Shown here: positions 44,340 to 53,628 of the stretch, one piece after another
Layout: every line of letters starts with the position of its first letter
How positions within the stretch are numbered: the first letter of the stretch is position 1
Source: Arcanobacterium phocae
Lineage (GTDB): Bacteria; Actinomycetota; Actinomycetes; Actinomycetales; Actinomycetaceae
Reading direction: 5' to 3'
Length of the DNA: 64,000 nt
Assembly (NCBI RefSeq): GCF_900105865.1
Contig: NZ_LT629804.1
Coordinates: 806,001 to 870,000 of the forward strand
Translations under genes and position numbers: made by a program
The notes under the pieces: generated by a model
Told to the model about the DNA's origin: nothing
Seen by the model: only the letters and a program-made list of their open reading frames with translations
The model's database searches: none

Positions 44340-44819
44340 CTAGCCTTGGAATGCTTCGATACCGAGAACTTTCACAGTAAATTCTTTACCGTTTGGTGCA
44401 GTGTAGGACGTCTCCTCACCAATCTTCTTGCCCATAATCGCAGAACCAAGTGGAGCTGTTTCAGGGTAGACATCAATGTCAACGAAATCAGCAGCTTCGC
44501 GCGAACCGAGGAGGAATTTCTTCTGCCGACCATTGACCTCAGCAGTGATAACTAGACCCGGGGCAACTTCCGTAACCTGCTGTGGAGCATCGCCAACTTC
44601 GGCATGCTCAAGTAGATATTGAAGCTCTTGAATGCGCCCTTCCATCTTTGACTGCTCTTCGCGTGCAGCATGATAGCCACCATTTTCGCGAAGATCGCCT
44701 TCAGAACGAGCTTCTTCGATCTTCGTCGCAATTTCAGTACGGCCAGTAGTTTTCAAATACTCTAGCTCGGCGCTCAAACGATCGTAGGTTTCTTGTGAGA
44801 GCCATGTTTTTTCAGCCAT
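44340..44819 (-). CDS. greA: Transcription elongation factor GreA
   Basis: A 159-residue Gre factor. An N-terminal coiled coil has the catalytic acidic tip motif EGDLRENGGYHAAREE, and a C-terminal FKBP-like domain includes GSREAADF and GKKIGEE. It enters the RNA polymerase secondary channel and stimulates cleavage of backtracked RNA. ATG 44819 follows AAGGAG at seven bases; the in-frame ATG two codons earlier is too close to that site. msrA follows directly. Confidence 0.95.
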   Translation of the reverse strand: MAEKTWLSQETYDRLSAELEYLKTTGRTEIATKIEEARSEGDLRENGGYHAAREEQSKMEGRIQELQYLLEHAEVGDAPQQVTEVAPGLVITAEVNGRQKKFLLGSREAADFVDIDVYPETAPLGSAIMGKKIGEETSYTAPNGKEFTVKVLGIEAFQG

Positions 44820-44983
44820 GTGCATTCTCCTTATTTTTTCAAGTGGGTTGTATGTTTTGAAGCTTGGATAAAAAAGACATGTCCACAGCCTGTGGACATG
44901 ACCCTATATTTATGTGACAGTATCACTTTACGATCACTAGGACAATAAATACGGCCTAGATTCGCCTCTAGCGGATAGACGTG

Positions 44984-45655
44984 TCAGGCGAAAATAGCCA
45001 GCCAAACAGCAACCACGTGGCACACGAACCCGCCCAGCGTACCAAGATGGAAAAACTCATGGAATCCCCACATTCGTGGCCACGGATTAGGCCATGAGAA
45101 CGCATAAAACACCGCGCCTACGGTGTAGGAAATACCGCCGGCTAACACTAGCCACACGATAGCGGGGCTACCATTCGTCCAGAACTGGGGTAGATACCAA
45201 ACTGCTACCCAACCCAGTGCGATATAGAGCGAAACATAAAGAAAACGTGGTGCATCGAGCCAGAAAATTCGTGATAGCGAGCCAATAAAAGCCCCGCCCC
45301 AGACGATAAGGAGCACTGTTAGTTGCTCCATTGGACGCAACAGCATGACTGACAGTGGCGTATATGTGCCGGCTATCAGGAAGAAAATATTAGAGTGATC
45401 GATACGCCGCAAAACAGCATCCGCTCGAGGACTCCACGAGCCGATATGATAAACGCCAGAATTGGCGAACAAGAAAAAAGAAGCGGCCATGAAAACTAAA
45501 CAGGCTACAGTAGCGCCCGCATCCGGAGCGAAAATCGCCGATACGATGCCGTTTGCCAACGCCAGCGGCGCTGTCACAGCGTGCAGCCAGCCCCGAAGTT
45601 GCGGTTTTAGCGGCTCGAGTGGAATGGGAGTAGACGATTCTTTTTCGTTATGCAT
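44984..45655 (-). CDS. Hemolysin III/TrhA family membrane protein
   Basis: A 223-residue seven-helix protein of the PAQR/hemolysin III superfamily. Conserved metal-site residues appear in SGVYHIGSW, RRIDHSNIFFLIAGTYTP and HEFFHLGTLGGFVCH (three histidines and an aspartate). Relatives influence membrane lipid homeostasis; haemolytic activity is not implied. AAGGAG precedes the ATG. It is divergent from uppS, the same pairing found in mycobacteria. Confidence 0.92.
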   Translation of the reverse strand: MHNEKESSTPIPLEPLKPQLRGWLHAVTAPLALANGIVSAIFAPDAGATVACLVFMAASFFLFANSGVYHIGSWSPRADAVLRRIDHSNIFFLIAGTYTPLSVMLLRPMEQLTVLLIVWGGAFIGSLSRIFWLDAPRFLYVSLYIALGWVAVWYLPQFWTNGSPAIVWLVLAGGISYTVGAVFYAFSWPNPWPRMWGFHEFFHLGTLGGFVCHVVAVWLAIFA

Positions 45656-45811
45656 TAATAATTATCTCCTTGTTCTCATCTTCAGGCTATACCTTCTTTG
45701 CTAACATTCCTATTCCACGCGCCATGCAGATTCACGGTGCACACACTATGTCACCGGGCTACTATTAAGACCAGGACTTACCAACATAGTTTCCAAGGAG
45801 GTGGCGGTCTC

Positions 45812-46573
45812 ATGTTCGCGAACGATTTTCTTTACCGTATTTATGAACGACGATTGCTTCGTGAAATCAATCCACAACAGATCCCACACCACGTTGGAAT
45901 CATTCTTGACGGCAATCGCAGATGGGCAAAAGCCCTGGGAACACCTGCCGCGCACGGTCACCGGCGGGGTGCGGACCACATCTCAGAAGTCCTAAGCTGG
46001 GTGCAGGAAGCCGGCGTTTCAATCGTCACATTGTGGATGCTCAGTACCGATAATCTGCAACGTTCCGCAGCGGAAATTCGCGAACTACTCGCCATTATTG
46101 TTGGGGCGGTAGAACACCTAGCAAAAAACCCGTCGTGGCAGATTCGCATTTTAGGGGATCTCGAACTTCTCCCACAACAAGCCGCCCATGCGTTACGCAC
46201 TGCTGCAGAAAAGTCCGAAGGCCACACCGGAATGGTCGTCAACGTAGCAATCGGTTATGGCGGCCGTCAAGAAATCACGCGCGCCGTGCAAGATTATTTG
46301 CGCGAACAAGCTGCTTCGGGCGCTTCCCTCGAAGACGTCGCACAGTCAATTAGCGTTGACGCGATCACGAATCACATCTACACCAAGGGCCAGCCTGATC
46401 CTGACCTCATCATCCGTACCTCTGGCGAACAGCGTATGAGCGGCTTCATGCTCTGGCAGACCGTTCACACTGAACTTTATTTCTGTGAAACCTACTGGCC
46501 AGACTTCCGGCGCATCGACTTCTTGCGTGCGTTGCGCGATTTCTCGGTTCGAGAGCGTCGCAAGGGAAAATAG
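45812..46573 (+). CDS. uppS: Cis-prenyltransferase (isoprenyl diphosphate synthase, UppS family)
   Basis: A 253-residue cis-prenyl transferase. It adds isopentenyl units to farnesyl or geranyl diphosphate to build the lipid carrier of wall synthesis, or a shorter precursor. The catalytic aspartate (Asp33) is in GIILDGNRRWAKALG. TLWMLSTDNLQR, and PDLIIRTSGEQRMSGFMLWQ near the end, are conserved. The frame is open 38 codons upstream, but AAGGAGG precedes only the ATG at 45812. Its place beside hemolysin III corresponds to the mycobacterial short-chain enzyme, so product length is uncertain. Confidence 0.93.
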   Translation: MFANDFLYRIYERRLLREINPQQIPHHVGIILDGNRRWAKALGTPAAHGHRRGADHISEVLSWVQEAGVSIVTLWMLSTDNLQRSAAEIRELLAIIVGAVEHLAKNPSWQIRILGDLELLPQQAAHALRTAAEKSEGHTGMVVNVAIGYGGRQEITRAVQDYLREQAASGASLEDVAQSISVDAITNHIYTKGQPDPDLIIRTSGEQRMSGFMLWQTVHTELYFCETYWPDFRRIDFLRALRDFSVRERRKGK

Positions 46574-46579
46574 TCAGCC

Positions 46580-47527
46580 TTAGAAGCCGTTATCTGGCGA
46601 GTAAAGCTCCGTCGATTTTGCTAATTCTTCTCGGCTCGGCAGGTGTGAACCAGGCTGTCCAACAGTAATTCCTGCTGCTGCCGCCGCATAAGCACCCAAC
46701 GAGGCCAAGCCTTGCCGTGAGATTGAGCGCAATGCTTCGCCGTCTTCGTCGCCGAGAACGCTCATCCGCGCAAGACCATCAATAAGTGCCGCCATTAGCG
46801 CATCGCCAGCACCAACCGTATCAACAACGCCCACATTAACTGCTGGCACATGAATATCAGCTTCGGGGGTGGCAAGGTTGAGCCCTTCTGCACCACGGGT
46901 AATAACAACTAGTTGAGCTCCGCGTTCTAAGAAGAATTCAGCACTCTGTTCTGGAGTAGTAGGTCCGAGTATTTCTTTCATATCCTCGATAGAAGCCTTG
47001 ACGACGTCGATATACGGCATAAGCTCATCGACTTCTGCCACTAGCTTTTCGCGCGGCCCCATCAGCGCCATACGCACGTTCGGATCATAAGAAACAGTAG
47101 AGTGGCCGTCTAAGCACTCCAACCACTTCCGTAACGTGGTTGCGCCCGGTTCTTGATGTGCACCAATCGACCCGATATGTACGAGCCGTGGTTTTGTCAC
47201 GTCAGCATCGCATCGGGGCATCGGATAGTCCGAAAGCAGATCGAACGTATATGAGGCGTTCCCGAATTCATCTAGCTGTGCGTAGGCAACTGACGTTGGC
47301 CGATTATCAACGGACCCAGGATAGAGTTTTACACCTGCCGCAGTAAGGAAATGTGCGATGTCCGTGCCGGCGTCGTCGTTCCCAATCCTAGTCACAAGGG
47401 TGACGCTACGTTCCAGACGAGCCAACCCCAAAGCCACGTTCAGCGGCGAACCACCGGGATGAGTGGTGTGGGTGTGGTCCCGTTGGACGTCGTCGAGGAG
47501 TGATTCTCCGATAACCATAAAGGACAT
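46580..47527 (-). CDS. PfkB-family carbohydrate kinase (fructokinase-like)
   Basis: A 315-residue ribokinase-fold sugar kinase. The N-terminal substrate motif is GGSPLNVALGLARL, and the C-terminal ATP/catalytic motif is VVDTVGAGDALMAALI with its catalytic aspartate. The sequence resembles bacterial fructokinases most, but other sugars are possible. ATG 47527 sits one base after the xseB stop (TGA-c-ATG), so it is coupled to the xseA-xseB operon; the longer frame runs into xseB. An upstream AAGGTGAG may serve as its ribosome site. Confidence 0.9.
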   Translation of the reverse strand: MSFMVIGESLLDDVQRDHTHTTHPGGSPLNVALGLARLERSVTLVTRIGNDDAGTDIAHFLTAAGVKLYPGSVDNRPTSVAYAQLDEFGNASYTFDLLSDYPMPRCDADVTKPRLVHIGSIGAHQEPGATTLRKWLECLDGHSTVSYDPNVRMALMGPREKLVAEVDELMPYIDVVKASIEDMKEILGPTTPEQSAEFFLERGAQLVVITRGAEGLNLATPEADIHVPAVNVGVVDTVGAGDALMAALIDGLARMSVLGDEDGEALRSISRQGLASLGAYAAAAAGITVGQPGSHLPSREELAKSTELYSPDNGF

Positions 47528-47528
47528 G

Positions 47529-47786
47529 TCAGTTCTCACCTTGGTTTGTTGCGAGTGCGTCATCAGTGCGTTGCTGTGCTTGCGCGAGGCGCTCGCGGGC
47601 GGTTGTCAGCCAGGTTTCGCAGCGGCGGGCTAGGGCTTCACCGCGTTCCCACAATTCGAGTGCCTCTTCCAGAGGGATGTTTCCTTGTTCGAGGCGCGCA
47701 ACGATATCGACCAGCTGTGAGCGAGCTTCTTCATAGGAGTAAGCGGCTACGGCGTCGTCGAGTTCCTCGGCGGTTTGTGGGTTCAT
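47529..47786 (-). CDS. xseB: Exodeoxyribonuclease VII small subunit
   Basis: An 85-residue all-helical protein with the XseB pattern YEEARSQLVDIVARLEQGNIPLEEALELWERGE. Several copies bind each XseA subunit and are needed for activity of exonuclease VII, which degrades single-stranded DNA to oligonucleotides. Its ATG overlaps the stop codon of xseA (ATGA), giving translational coupling. A PfkB kinase follows one base after its stop. Confidence 0.95.
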   Translation of the reverse strand: MNPQTAEELDDAVAAYSYEEARSQLVDIVARLEQGNIPLEEALELWERGEALARRCETWLTTARERLAQAQQRTDDALATNQGEN

Positions 47787-49042
47787 GAGTCAGTCCTTTC
47801 TGACGCAGTGATGGTTGCACTCAGGATTCCATCGGAAAGTTGGGCGGTGAGCGGTTGCCCGGTGGCGACATTGTTGACAGAAGTGACGACGCCGGAGTCG
47901 TTGCGTAGTACAGCATACCCGCGTTTGAGCGTGGCTAAAGGAGAGAGCGTGCGCAAGCGAGCCAGTGTGGCGTCGATGGTGGCAGTGTGCCGGGTAAGTT
48001 GCCGATCGAGGTTGTTGTGAAGCCACTGCTGAAGTTGTTCTAAATCGAGTTCGCGGCTTTCGATGAGTGTTTCGGGATGGGCCAGCGCAGGCCGGGATCG
48101 TTGCGTATCTAGATCCGTGCGAGCTCGGGACAGCAGTGCTTCGACGGCGATTCGGCCGCGGCGTAGTGCGTGCACTAAGTTGGTGTGTTCTTCGGTGACG
48201 TCTGGGACGATCGAGCGGGCGGCATCGGTGGGGGTTGAGGCGCGAAAATCAGCTACGTAGTCTAGCAACGGATTGTCGGTCTCGTGGCCGATAGCGGAAA
48301 CAACTGGAGTCTTTGCGGTGGCTACCGCCCGAAGTAGGCGTTCGTCTGAGAATGGGAGGAGATCCTCAACAGACCCACCACCGCGAGCAATAACGATGAC
48401 ATCGACGTCGGCGATTGCGTCGAGTTCTTCGAGTGCAGGAATCATCTCTGATACGGCGGTTGGCCCTTGAACAACGACTTCGCGGACTTTGAATTGGGCG
48501 CTTGCCCAGCGGGCGCGAGCATTGACTTCGACGTCGTGACGCGCTTTGGTATTTCGGCCAACGATCAAGCCGATAGATCTGGGAAGAAAAGGAAGCGGTT
48601 TCTTTCGGCTTGCTGCGAAGAATCCTTCGGCGGCGAGCTTGTTTTTCAGCGCTTCGATCCGAGCCAGAATATCGCCTAGTCCGACCGTGCGCACATCATC
48701 AACATGAAGTGACAGGCTGCCGTTTCCAGCCCAAAAATCTGGTTTCGCACACACAATTACGCGGGAACCGGACTGGATTCCTTCGGGTAGTGCGTGGCTG
48801 AAAATTTTGCAGGTGATAGACGATTTTTCTTCTAGGTCAGCAAGGGTAAAGAATTGAACTTTGGCGCCGGGGCGGCGCGTGAGCGTAATAATTTCACCCT
48901 CGACCCATAGCCGTGACATCCTGGCGATATATTCAGCTATTTTCGCGTTAAGCAAACGCAATGGCCATGGTGATTCCGGAGAGGTTTCACGTGCCATCTG
49001 CGGCAAGGTAGCCGGCACGGCAACGGGTTCATGTGCTGCCAT
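47783..49042 (-). CDS. xseA: Exodeoxyribonuclease VII large subunit
   Basis: A 419-residue nuclease subunit. An N-terminal OB-fold (about 25-125, RLWVEGEIITL) precedes the catalytic domain with GLIVGRNTKARHDVE, IARGGGSVEDLLPFSDE and ATAKTPVVSAIGHETDNPL. A coiled-coil C-terminus follows. With XseB it trims single-stranded DNA in mismatch and recombination repair. GGAGAATAGG lies before the ATG. The gene is divergent from ispH, an arrangement seen widely in actinobacteria. Confidence 0.96.
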   Translation of the reverse strand: MAAHEPVAVPATLPQMARETSPESPWPLRLLNAKIAEYIARMSRLWVEGEIITLTRRPGAKVQFFTLADLEEKSSITCKIFSHALPEGIQSGSRVIVCAKPDFWAGNGSLSLHVDDVRTVGLGDILARIEALKNKLAAEGFFAASRKKPLPFLPRSIGLIVGRNTKARHDVEVNARARWASAQFKVREVVVQGPTAVSEMIPALEELDAIADVDVIVIARGGGSVEDLLPFSDERLLRAVATAKTPVVSAIGHETDNPLLDYVADFRASTPTDAARSIVPDVTEEHTNLVHALRRGRIAVEALLSRARTDLDTQRSRPALAHPETLIESRELDLEQLQQWLHNNLDRQLTRHTATIDATLARLRTLSPLATLKRGYAVLRNDSGVVTSVNNVATGQPLTAQLSDGILSATITASERTDS

Positions 49043-49207
49043 AATTAGCCTATTCTCCGGTTTTACTGTGGTTTTCTAGCAAATTTTCACTGTAATTTAT
49101 CTTACGTGCAGTGCCGCTTTGAAATTTTGGGCGAAAGTCCCAGCGGGTTGTGGTTGGATGTGCAGAGGCGATGAGCAATGATTCGGGGGAGCTGTTAGTC
49201 TTGAGGC

Positions 49208-50341
49208 GTGACGAACCTTGATAATTCTGTAGAGACTGATGCTGTGTCGTTGGCGGGTGCTTCGGCTTTTCCAACGGAGATTTCTTCTGCTCCTAACTCG
49301 GACGGTAAACGTATTTTGATTGCGACTCCGCGCGGGTATTGTGCGGGGGTTGACCGGGCTGTAGATACGGTAGAAAAAGCGCTTGAGTTGTATGGTCCGC
49401 CGGTCTATGTGCGTAAAGAGATTGTGCACAACAAGTTTGTGGTTGAGACGTTGACGAAGCGTGGCGCTATTTTTGTGCATGATACGGATGATGTTCCGGT
49501 TGGTGCTCGGGTTGTTTTTTCGGCTCATGGGGTGGCGCCGGCTGTTCATGAGGCGGCTGAGCAACGCATGTTGCAGACCATCGATGCGACGTGTCCGCTA
49601 GTGACGAAGGTACATAAGCAGGCGGTACGTTTTGCGGATCAGGATTATGACATTTTGTTGATTGGCCATTCTGGACATGAAGAGGTTGAGGGTACTCAAG
49701 GCGAGGCTCCTAGTCACATCCAGGTTGTTAATGGCCCAGAGGATGTTGCGAATGTTGACGTTCGTGATCCAGACCGGGTGGTGTGGATTTCGCAGACGAC
49801 GTTGTCTGTTGATGAAACGATGAAGACGGTGGATTTGCTGCGCAAGCGGTTCCCGAATTTGATCAATCCGCCAAGTGATGACATTTGCTATGCCACACAG
49901 AATCGCCAAGGATCAGTGAAGAAGATGGCTCCCGAATGCGATGTTGTTATTGTGGTGGGCTCGGCTAATTCGTCTAACTCGGTTCGTCTGGTTGAGGTTG
50001 CTGTGGAAGCCGGGGCTGGTTCGGCTTATCGGGTTGATAAGGCAGCTGAACTCGATCAGGCATGGCTGAAAGATGCGCAAACCATTGGTGTTACCTCTGG
50101 TGCGTCAGTCCCAGAAATTTTGGTGCGCGATGTTGTGGAACAACTGAAAACATGGGGCTTCACGTCTGTTGAGCCGGTGTCTACCGTGCAAGAGGACGTA
50201 CATTTCTCGTTACCTAAGAATCTGCGTGGCGAGTTGAAAGCAACGGGCGTTGACGTTGATCGGCCACATAAGGCACGTGACACCAGCACGGCCCGGCAGC
50301 GATCAACGGCACGTAGCACCGGTAGGCTTGCCGGCGAATAG
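49208..50341 (+). CDS. ispH: 4-hydroxy-3-methylbut-2-enyl diphosphate reductase
   Basis: A 377-residue iron-sulfur enzyme making IPP and DMAPP in the last MEP-pathway step. The three cluster cysteines lie in [24 protein letters not shown] and [35 protein letters not shown] and [10 protein letters not shown] are also conserved. An N-terminal extension of about 35 residues and a basic C-terminal tail (~40 residues) extend the core. GTG 49208 is used, although its ribosome site (TGAGG) is closer than ideal. Confidence 0.95.
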   Translation: MTNLDNSVETDAVSLAGASAFPTEISSAPNSDGKRILIATPRGYCAGVDRAVDTVEKALELYGPPVYVRKEIVHNKFVVETLTKRGAIFVHDTDDVPVGARVVFSAHGVAPAVHEAAEQRMLQTIDATCPLVTKVHKQAVRFADQDYDILLIGHSGHEEVEGTQGEAPSHIQVVNGPEDVANVDVRDPDRVVWISQTTLSVDETMKTVDLLRKRFPNLINPPSDDICYATQNRQGSVKKMAPECDVVIVVGSANSSNSVRLVEVAVEAGAGSAYRVDKAAELDQAWLKDAQTIGVTSGASVPEILVRDVVEQLKTWGFTSVEPVSTVQEDVHFSLPKNLRGELKATGVDVDRPHKARDTSTARQRSTARSTGRLAGE

Positions 50342-50361
50342 CCGGTGCAGGGTTCGTCGGA

Positions 50362-51603
50362 CTAAGGCTGCTTGCCGCCATCCAACTCAGTGTTGTCGCC
50401 CAAGACATCATCGAATTCGGTAGCGGTCAGTTCACGAATCGCTGTCTGATCGGAAGAGAGCACGGCTGTAGCGGCAGTCAGCTCTGTGGCCTTATCTCCC
50501 AGCGAATCGAATTTGCGATAGGTGACAAGAACGCGAGATTCAAGAGATGATACTGCCTTATTGTAGGACGTGACGCTGGAAGACAGACTGCTTCCAAGCT
50601 TGCTCAGATGCCCAACGAACACTGAGAGGCGATCAACAAGTTGTTTGCCAGCTATCACGATCTCTTGGGCCTGCTCACTAGCTTGGGCAGAACGCCAAAC
50701 CGCGGCAACTGAACGCAGGAGAGCTAGCAAAGAAACAGGCGAAGCCAAAATAATTCCATCTGCTAGCGCATACTCTAAGAGCTGGGAATCAGCTTCCAAA
50801 GCTTCAGACAACAACGCTTCAGAAGGCAAAAACATAATCGTTAGTTGCGGGGAATGCGGAAAATCAGCCGGATAGTTTCGTTTCTTCAACGTAGCGACAT
50901 GATTCTTTACAGCTTTTGCATGCGCACGAAGTAACTCCGCACGCTCGCTGGCAGCTTCCAGATCTGTTTCCGATATGTCATGAGCGGCAAGATAAGAGGC
51001 CATCGGAACCTTGGCATCAATTGCGATATGTGCGCCATTAGGAAGATGAACAGTGACATCAGGACGACCTTTGCCTTGACCCGAATCAGAGAACTGCGAG
51101 TTTGCCCGCTGTTCATCAAAATCAACGCGCTCTAACATTCCTGCAACTTCGATGATTCGCCGAAGCTGAACTTCGCCCCACGAACCGCGAACAGTCGAAT
51201 TCCGCAGCGCAGCATTCAATGATTCTGTAGTGCGCGAAAGCTGAGCCGACACCCGCGCCTCTGTCTGTAATTGATTAGTTAACGCAGAAAACTGCTGTGT
51301 CGTTTTTGATTCCAACGCACGAACAAACGAATCCACTGTACCTAACTGCTGAGAAATTGGAGCAAGGGCTTGAGCTGTAGAGTTCTTACTATCTATTTGC
51401 TCGTGAAGATACGAATTTTCACGTTCAAGCTGTTCTGCCTGGCCACGCACAAAAAGTACATCCGCACGCGCCTGACTGAGCTCATCACGAACAGCTTGAG
51501 CCCGCCCGCGCTCTTGGCTAAGCGCCGCGAACCAGCCAATAGCTCCGCCACTAGCCAACGCGATGGCGATGAAAATCAAAAATACACCCAGATCAATAGT
51601 CAT
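50362..51603 (-). CDS. rmuC: DNA recombination protein RmuC
   Basis: A 413-residue protein. An N-terminal membrane helix (about 5-25) is followed by a coiled-coil region (35-130) and a nuclease-like RmuC domain. That domain contains SWGEVQLRRIIEVAGML, GRPDVTVHLPNGAHIAIDAKVPM and the MFLPSEALLSEAL segment. RmuC limits sequence inversions between repeats in E. coli; its catalytic activity is inferred from the PD-(D/E)XK-like fold. It is divergent from ychF and converges on ispH. Confidence 0.93.
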   Translation of the reverse strand: MTIDLGVFLIFIAIALASGGAIGWFAALSQERGRAQAVRDELSQARADVLFVRGQAEQLERENSYLHEQIDSKNSTAQALAPISQQLGTVDSFVRALESKTTQQFSALTNQLQTEARVSAQLSRTTESLNAALRNSTVRGSWGEVQLRRIIEVAGMLERVDFDEQRANSQFSDSGQGKGRPDVTVHLPNGAHIAIDAKVPMASYLAAHDISETDLEAASERAELLRAHAKAVKNHVATLKKRNYPADFPHSPQLTIMFLPSEALLSEALEADSQLLEYALADGIILASPVSLLALLRSVAAVWRSAQASEQAQEIVIAGKQLVDRLSVFVGHLSKLGSSLSSSVTSYNKAVSSLESRVLVTYRKFDSLGDKATELTAATAVLSSDQTAIRELTATEFDDVLGDNTELDGGKQP

Positions 51604-51698
51604 GTTTACAGTCTAAAAGCTACCTCCCACATACTTTGGGTAACACCCAGGTGAGAGCACCGCCGTCGTCGTCGCAACAAACCCCACAACAAACTAAA

Positions 51699-51727
51699 GT
51701 GACGCACGGCAAGACGTGGACTAAAAT
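51699..51727 (+). promoter_or_regulatory. Promoter for a leaderless ychF transcript
   Basis: GTGACG (51699-51704), a 17-base spacer and TAAAAT (51722-51727) are followed by seven bases and the GTG start codon of ychF. Initiation seven bases after the -10 would make the first transcribed base the start codon itself. Confidence 0.6.
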
Positions 51728-51734
51728 AAAACCC

Positions 51735-52814
51735 GTGGCTTTAACAATCGGAATTGCAGGACTGCCCAACGTCGGCAAGTCAACCTTATTCAACGCACTT
51801 ACCCGCGCAAACGTACTCGCGGCAAACTACCCGTTCGCAACCATCGAACCGAACGTCGGTATCGTGCCGCTTCCAGACCCGCGCCTCAACACGCTCGCAG
51901 AAATTTTCGAATCCCAAAAGATTCTCCCTGCAACCGTCTCATTCGTAGACATCGCAGGAATCGTGCGTGGTGCGTCCGAAGGCGAAGGCCTGGGCAACCA
52001 GTTCCTCGCAAACATTCGTGAAGCCGACGCGATCTGCCAAGTCACCCGTGCATTCGCAGACCCAGACGTCACCCACGTCGATGGCCGCGTCGATCCTGCA
52101 TCTGACATTGACACCATCACCACCGAACTTGTCCTTGCCGATATTCAGACTCTTGAAAAGCAACTACCACGCCTGCAAAAAGAGCTGACAAACCGCAAGG
52201 TGTCAAAGGAAACCGTGGAAACCGCACAAGCCGCGCTCGCTATCCTAGAAGAAGGCAAAACCCTGTATGCGGCCGGTGGCGATTTAGACCCGGACATTCT
52301 CAAGACCTTCCATCTCATGACGAACAAGCCATTCATCTACGTGTTCAACACAGACGAAGAAGGCCTGGCAAACACCGAGATGCAAGACAAGCTCCGTGAA
52401 CTCGTGGCACCAGCCGAAGCGATCTTCCTCGACGCCAAGTTTGAGGCCGAACTTATCGAGTTGGATGAAGACGAAGCCCGTGAAATGCTTGAATCAACAG
52501 GACAAGATGAAGCTGGTTTGGACAAGCTTGCGCGCGTTGGTTTCGACACCCTCGGCTTGCAGACTTATTTGACCGCCGGGCCAAAAGAAGCCCGCGCATG
52601 GACGATCCGCAAGGGGTGGACCGCACCACAGGCGGCCGGTGTGATTCACACCGATTTCGAACGCGGATTCATTAAGGCCCAGGTTGTTTCGTTCGAGGAC
52701 CTCGTGGAATATGGCTCGATGCAAGAAGCTAAAGCCCACGGCAAGGTTCGCATGGAAGGCAAAGAATACGTGATGAATGACGGTGACGTCGTGGAGTTCA
52801 TGTTTAACGTGTGA
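51735..52814 (+). CDS. ychF: Redox-regulated ATPase YchF (Obg-family)
   Basis: A 359-residue P-loop protein of the YchF/OLA1 group, which binds ATP in preference to GTP and associates with ribosomes. The P-loop GLPNVGKST is near residues 8-16, DIAGIVRGASEGEGLGNQFL is the switch II region, and NTDEEG replaces the GTP-specific NKxD. The C-terminal TGS domain (IRKGWTAPQAAGVIHTDFERGFIKA) is complete. The start is GTG 51735, encoding VALTIGIAGLP as in the family. No Shine-Dalgarno exists, and the transcript is probably leaderless. A longer frame from 51636 is rejected. Confidence 0.96.
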   Translation: MALTIGIAGLPNVGKSTLFNALTRANVLAANYPFATIEPNVGIVPLPDPRLNTLAEIFESQKILPATVSFVDIAGIVRGASEGEGLGNQFLANIREADAICQVTRAFADPDVTHVDGRVDPASDIDTITTELVLADIQTLEKQLPRLQKELTNRKVSKETVETAQAALAILEEGKTLYAAGGDLDPDILKTFHLMTNKPFIYVFNTDEEGLANTEMQDKLRELVAPAEAIFLDAKFEAELIELDEDEAREMLESTGQDEAGLDKLARVGFDTLGLQTYLTAGPKEARAWTIRKGWTAPQAAGVIHTDFERGFIKAQVVSFEDLVEYGSMQEAKAHGKVRMEGKEYVMNDGDVVEFMFNV

Positions 52815-52830
52815 TGCTGTTCTAGATCTT

Positions 52831-52865
52831 AAAAACTGCGGGAGTTCATGGCTCCCGCAGTTTTT
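52831..52865 (+). terminator. Terminator after ychF
   Basis: A 14-base perfect stem (52831-52844 with 52852-52865) pairs five A with five T at its base, then continues TTTTTGTATAG. It starts 17 bases after the ychF stop. Confidence 0.92.
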
Positions 52866-52925
52866 GTATAGAAACAAGTCGCAAAACTAGTAACCATTGG
52901 ATCTATAAGAAGCTAGCCGGTAGGA

Positions 52926-52987
52926 AATCTCGGCAATAGCGCAAACCTAGGCGTATATGAGCTAGGTTTGCGCTATTGCCGGGTTTT
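52926..52987. repeat. Palindromic dispersed element, copy 2
   Basis: A 20-base perfect stem (52931-52950 with 52962-52981) has loop GCGTATATGAG and flanks AATCT and GGGTTTT. It lies after the ychF terminator, about 80 bases before the first GNAT gene. Similarity to copy 3 continues for about 30 bases past the stem, through an AAAG-rich ribosome-site-like stretch and an ATG at 53015. Here that ATG meets a stop after four further codons. Confidence 0.9.
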
Positions 52988-53065
52988 GACGACGCCCTAG
53001 GAAAGAACCAGTCGATGACGCGGTGTATGTAGTGATAGGTTGTTACCGTCTATTAAGGATGAGAA

Positions 53066-53500
53066 ATGGAACAAAAGCAGGCAATATTTTCCGACTCAGA
53101 TACGTTTTCTGGTGATGAGATCCAGCAGTTATATGATTCTGTAGGATGGAGCTCCTATACTCAGCAACTTGAAGTTCTCCTTGCTGGGTTACGGCAATCA
53201 ACACGTGTGGTGACGGCACGCCAGAACGGTAAATTAATCGGCCTGTGTCGGCTGATGTCTGATGGTGCCACAATTGTTTATATCCAAGACATCCTGGTCT
53301 CTCCCGAGTTTCAGCGGACGAGTGTTGGAAGTAGGCTATTGATGCTGGCGCTTGAACCGTATTCGGGTGTTCGCCAAAAAGTGTTACTCACTGACAATGA
53401 GGAGCAGCAACGAGCCTTTTATATGAAGCATGGTTTCACCGAAATTCAAGATTATTCTAGTTCAGAGTTACGAGCTTTCGTGCAGATTCATGGTGTCTAA
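53066..53500 (+). CDS. GNAT-family N-acetyltransferase
   Basis: A 144-residue acetyltransferase domain. IVYIQDILVSPEFQRTSVGSR is the strand and pyrophosphate-binding loop region (motif A; R/Q-x-x-G/A form QRTSVGS). FYMKHGFTEI is the C-terminal motif. Acetyl-CoA binding is expected; the substrate is unknown. AAGGAT precedes the ATG. It is the first of four GNAT genes within 2.4 kb. Their sequences differ enough that simple recent duplication is unlikely. Confidence 0.88.
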   Translation: MEQKQAIFSDSDTFSGDEIQQLYDSVGWSSYTQQLEVLLAGLRQSTRVVTARQNGKLIGLCRLMSDGATIVYIQDILVSPEFQRTSVGSRLLMLALEPYSGVRQKVLLTDNEEQQRAFYMKHGFTEIQDYSSSELRAFVQIHGV

Positions 53501-53628
53501 TCATAGTAACTGTTAGGAATATAAGCGTATTTAGCGCCAAGCTGTTGGTATTAAAGAAGCCCACAAGACGATCTCACACGAAAGCTTTGTCGAACTTTTA
53601 TCATGATGGACGAATAAAGGGATAACGA

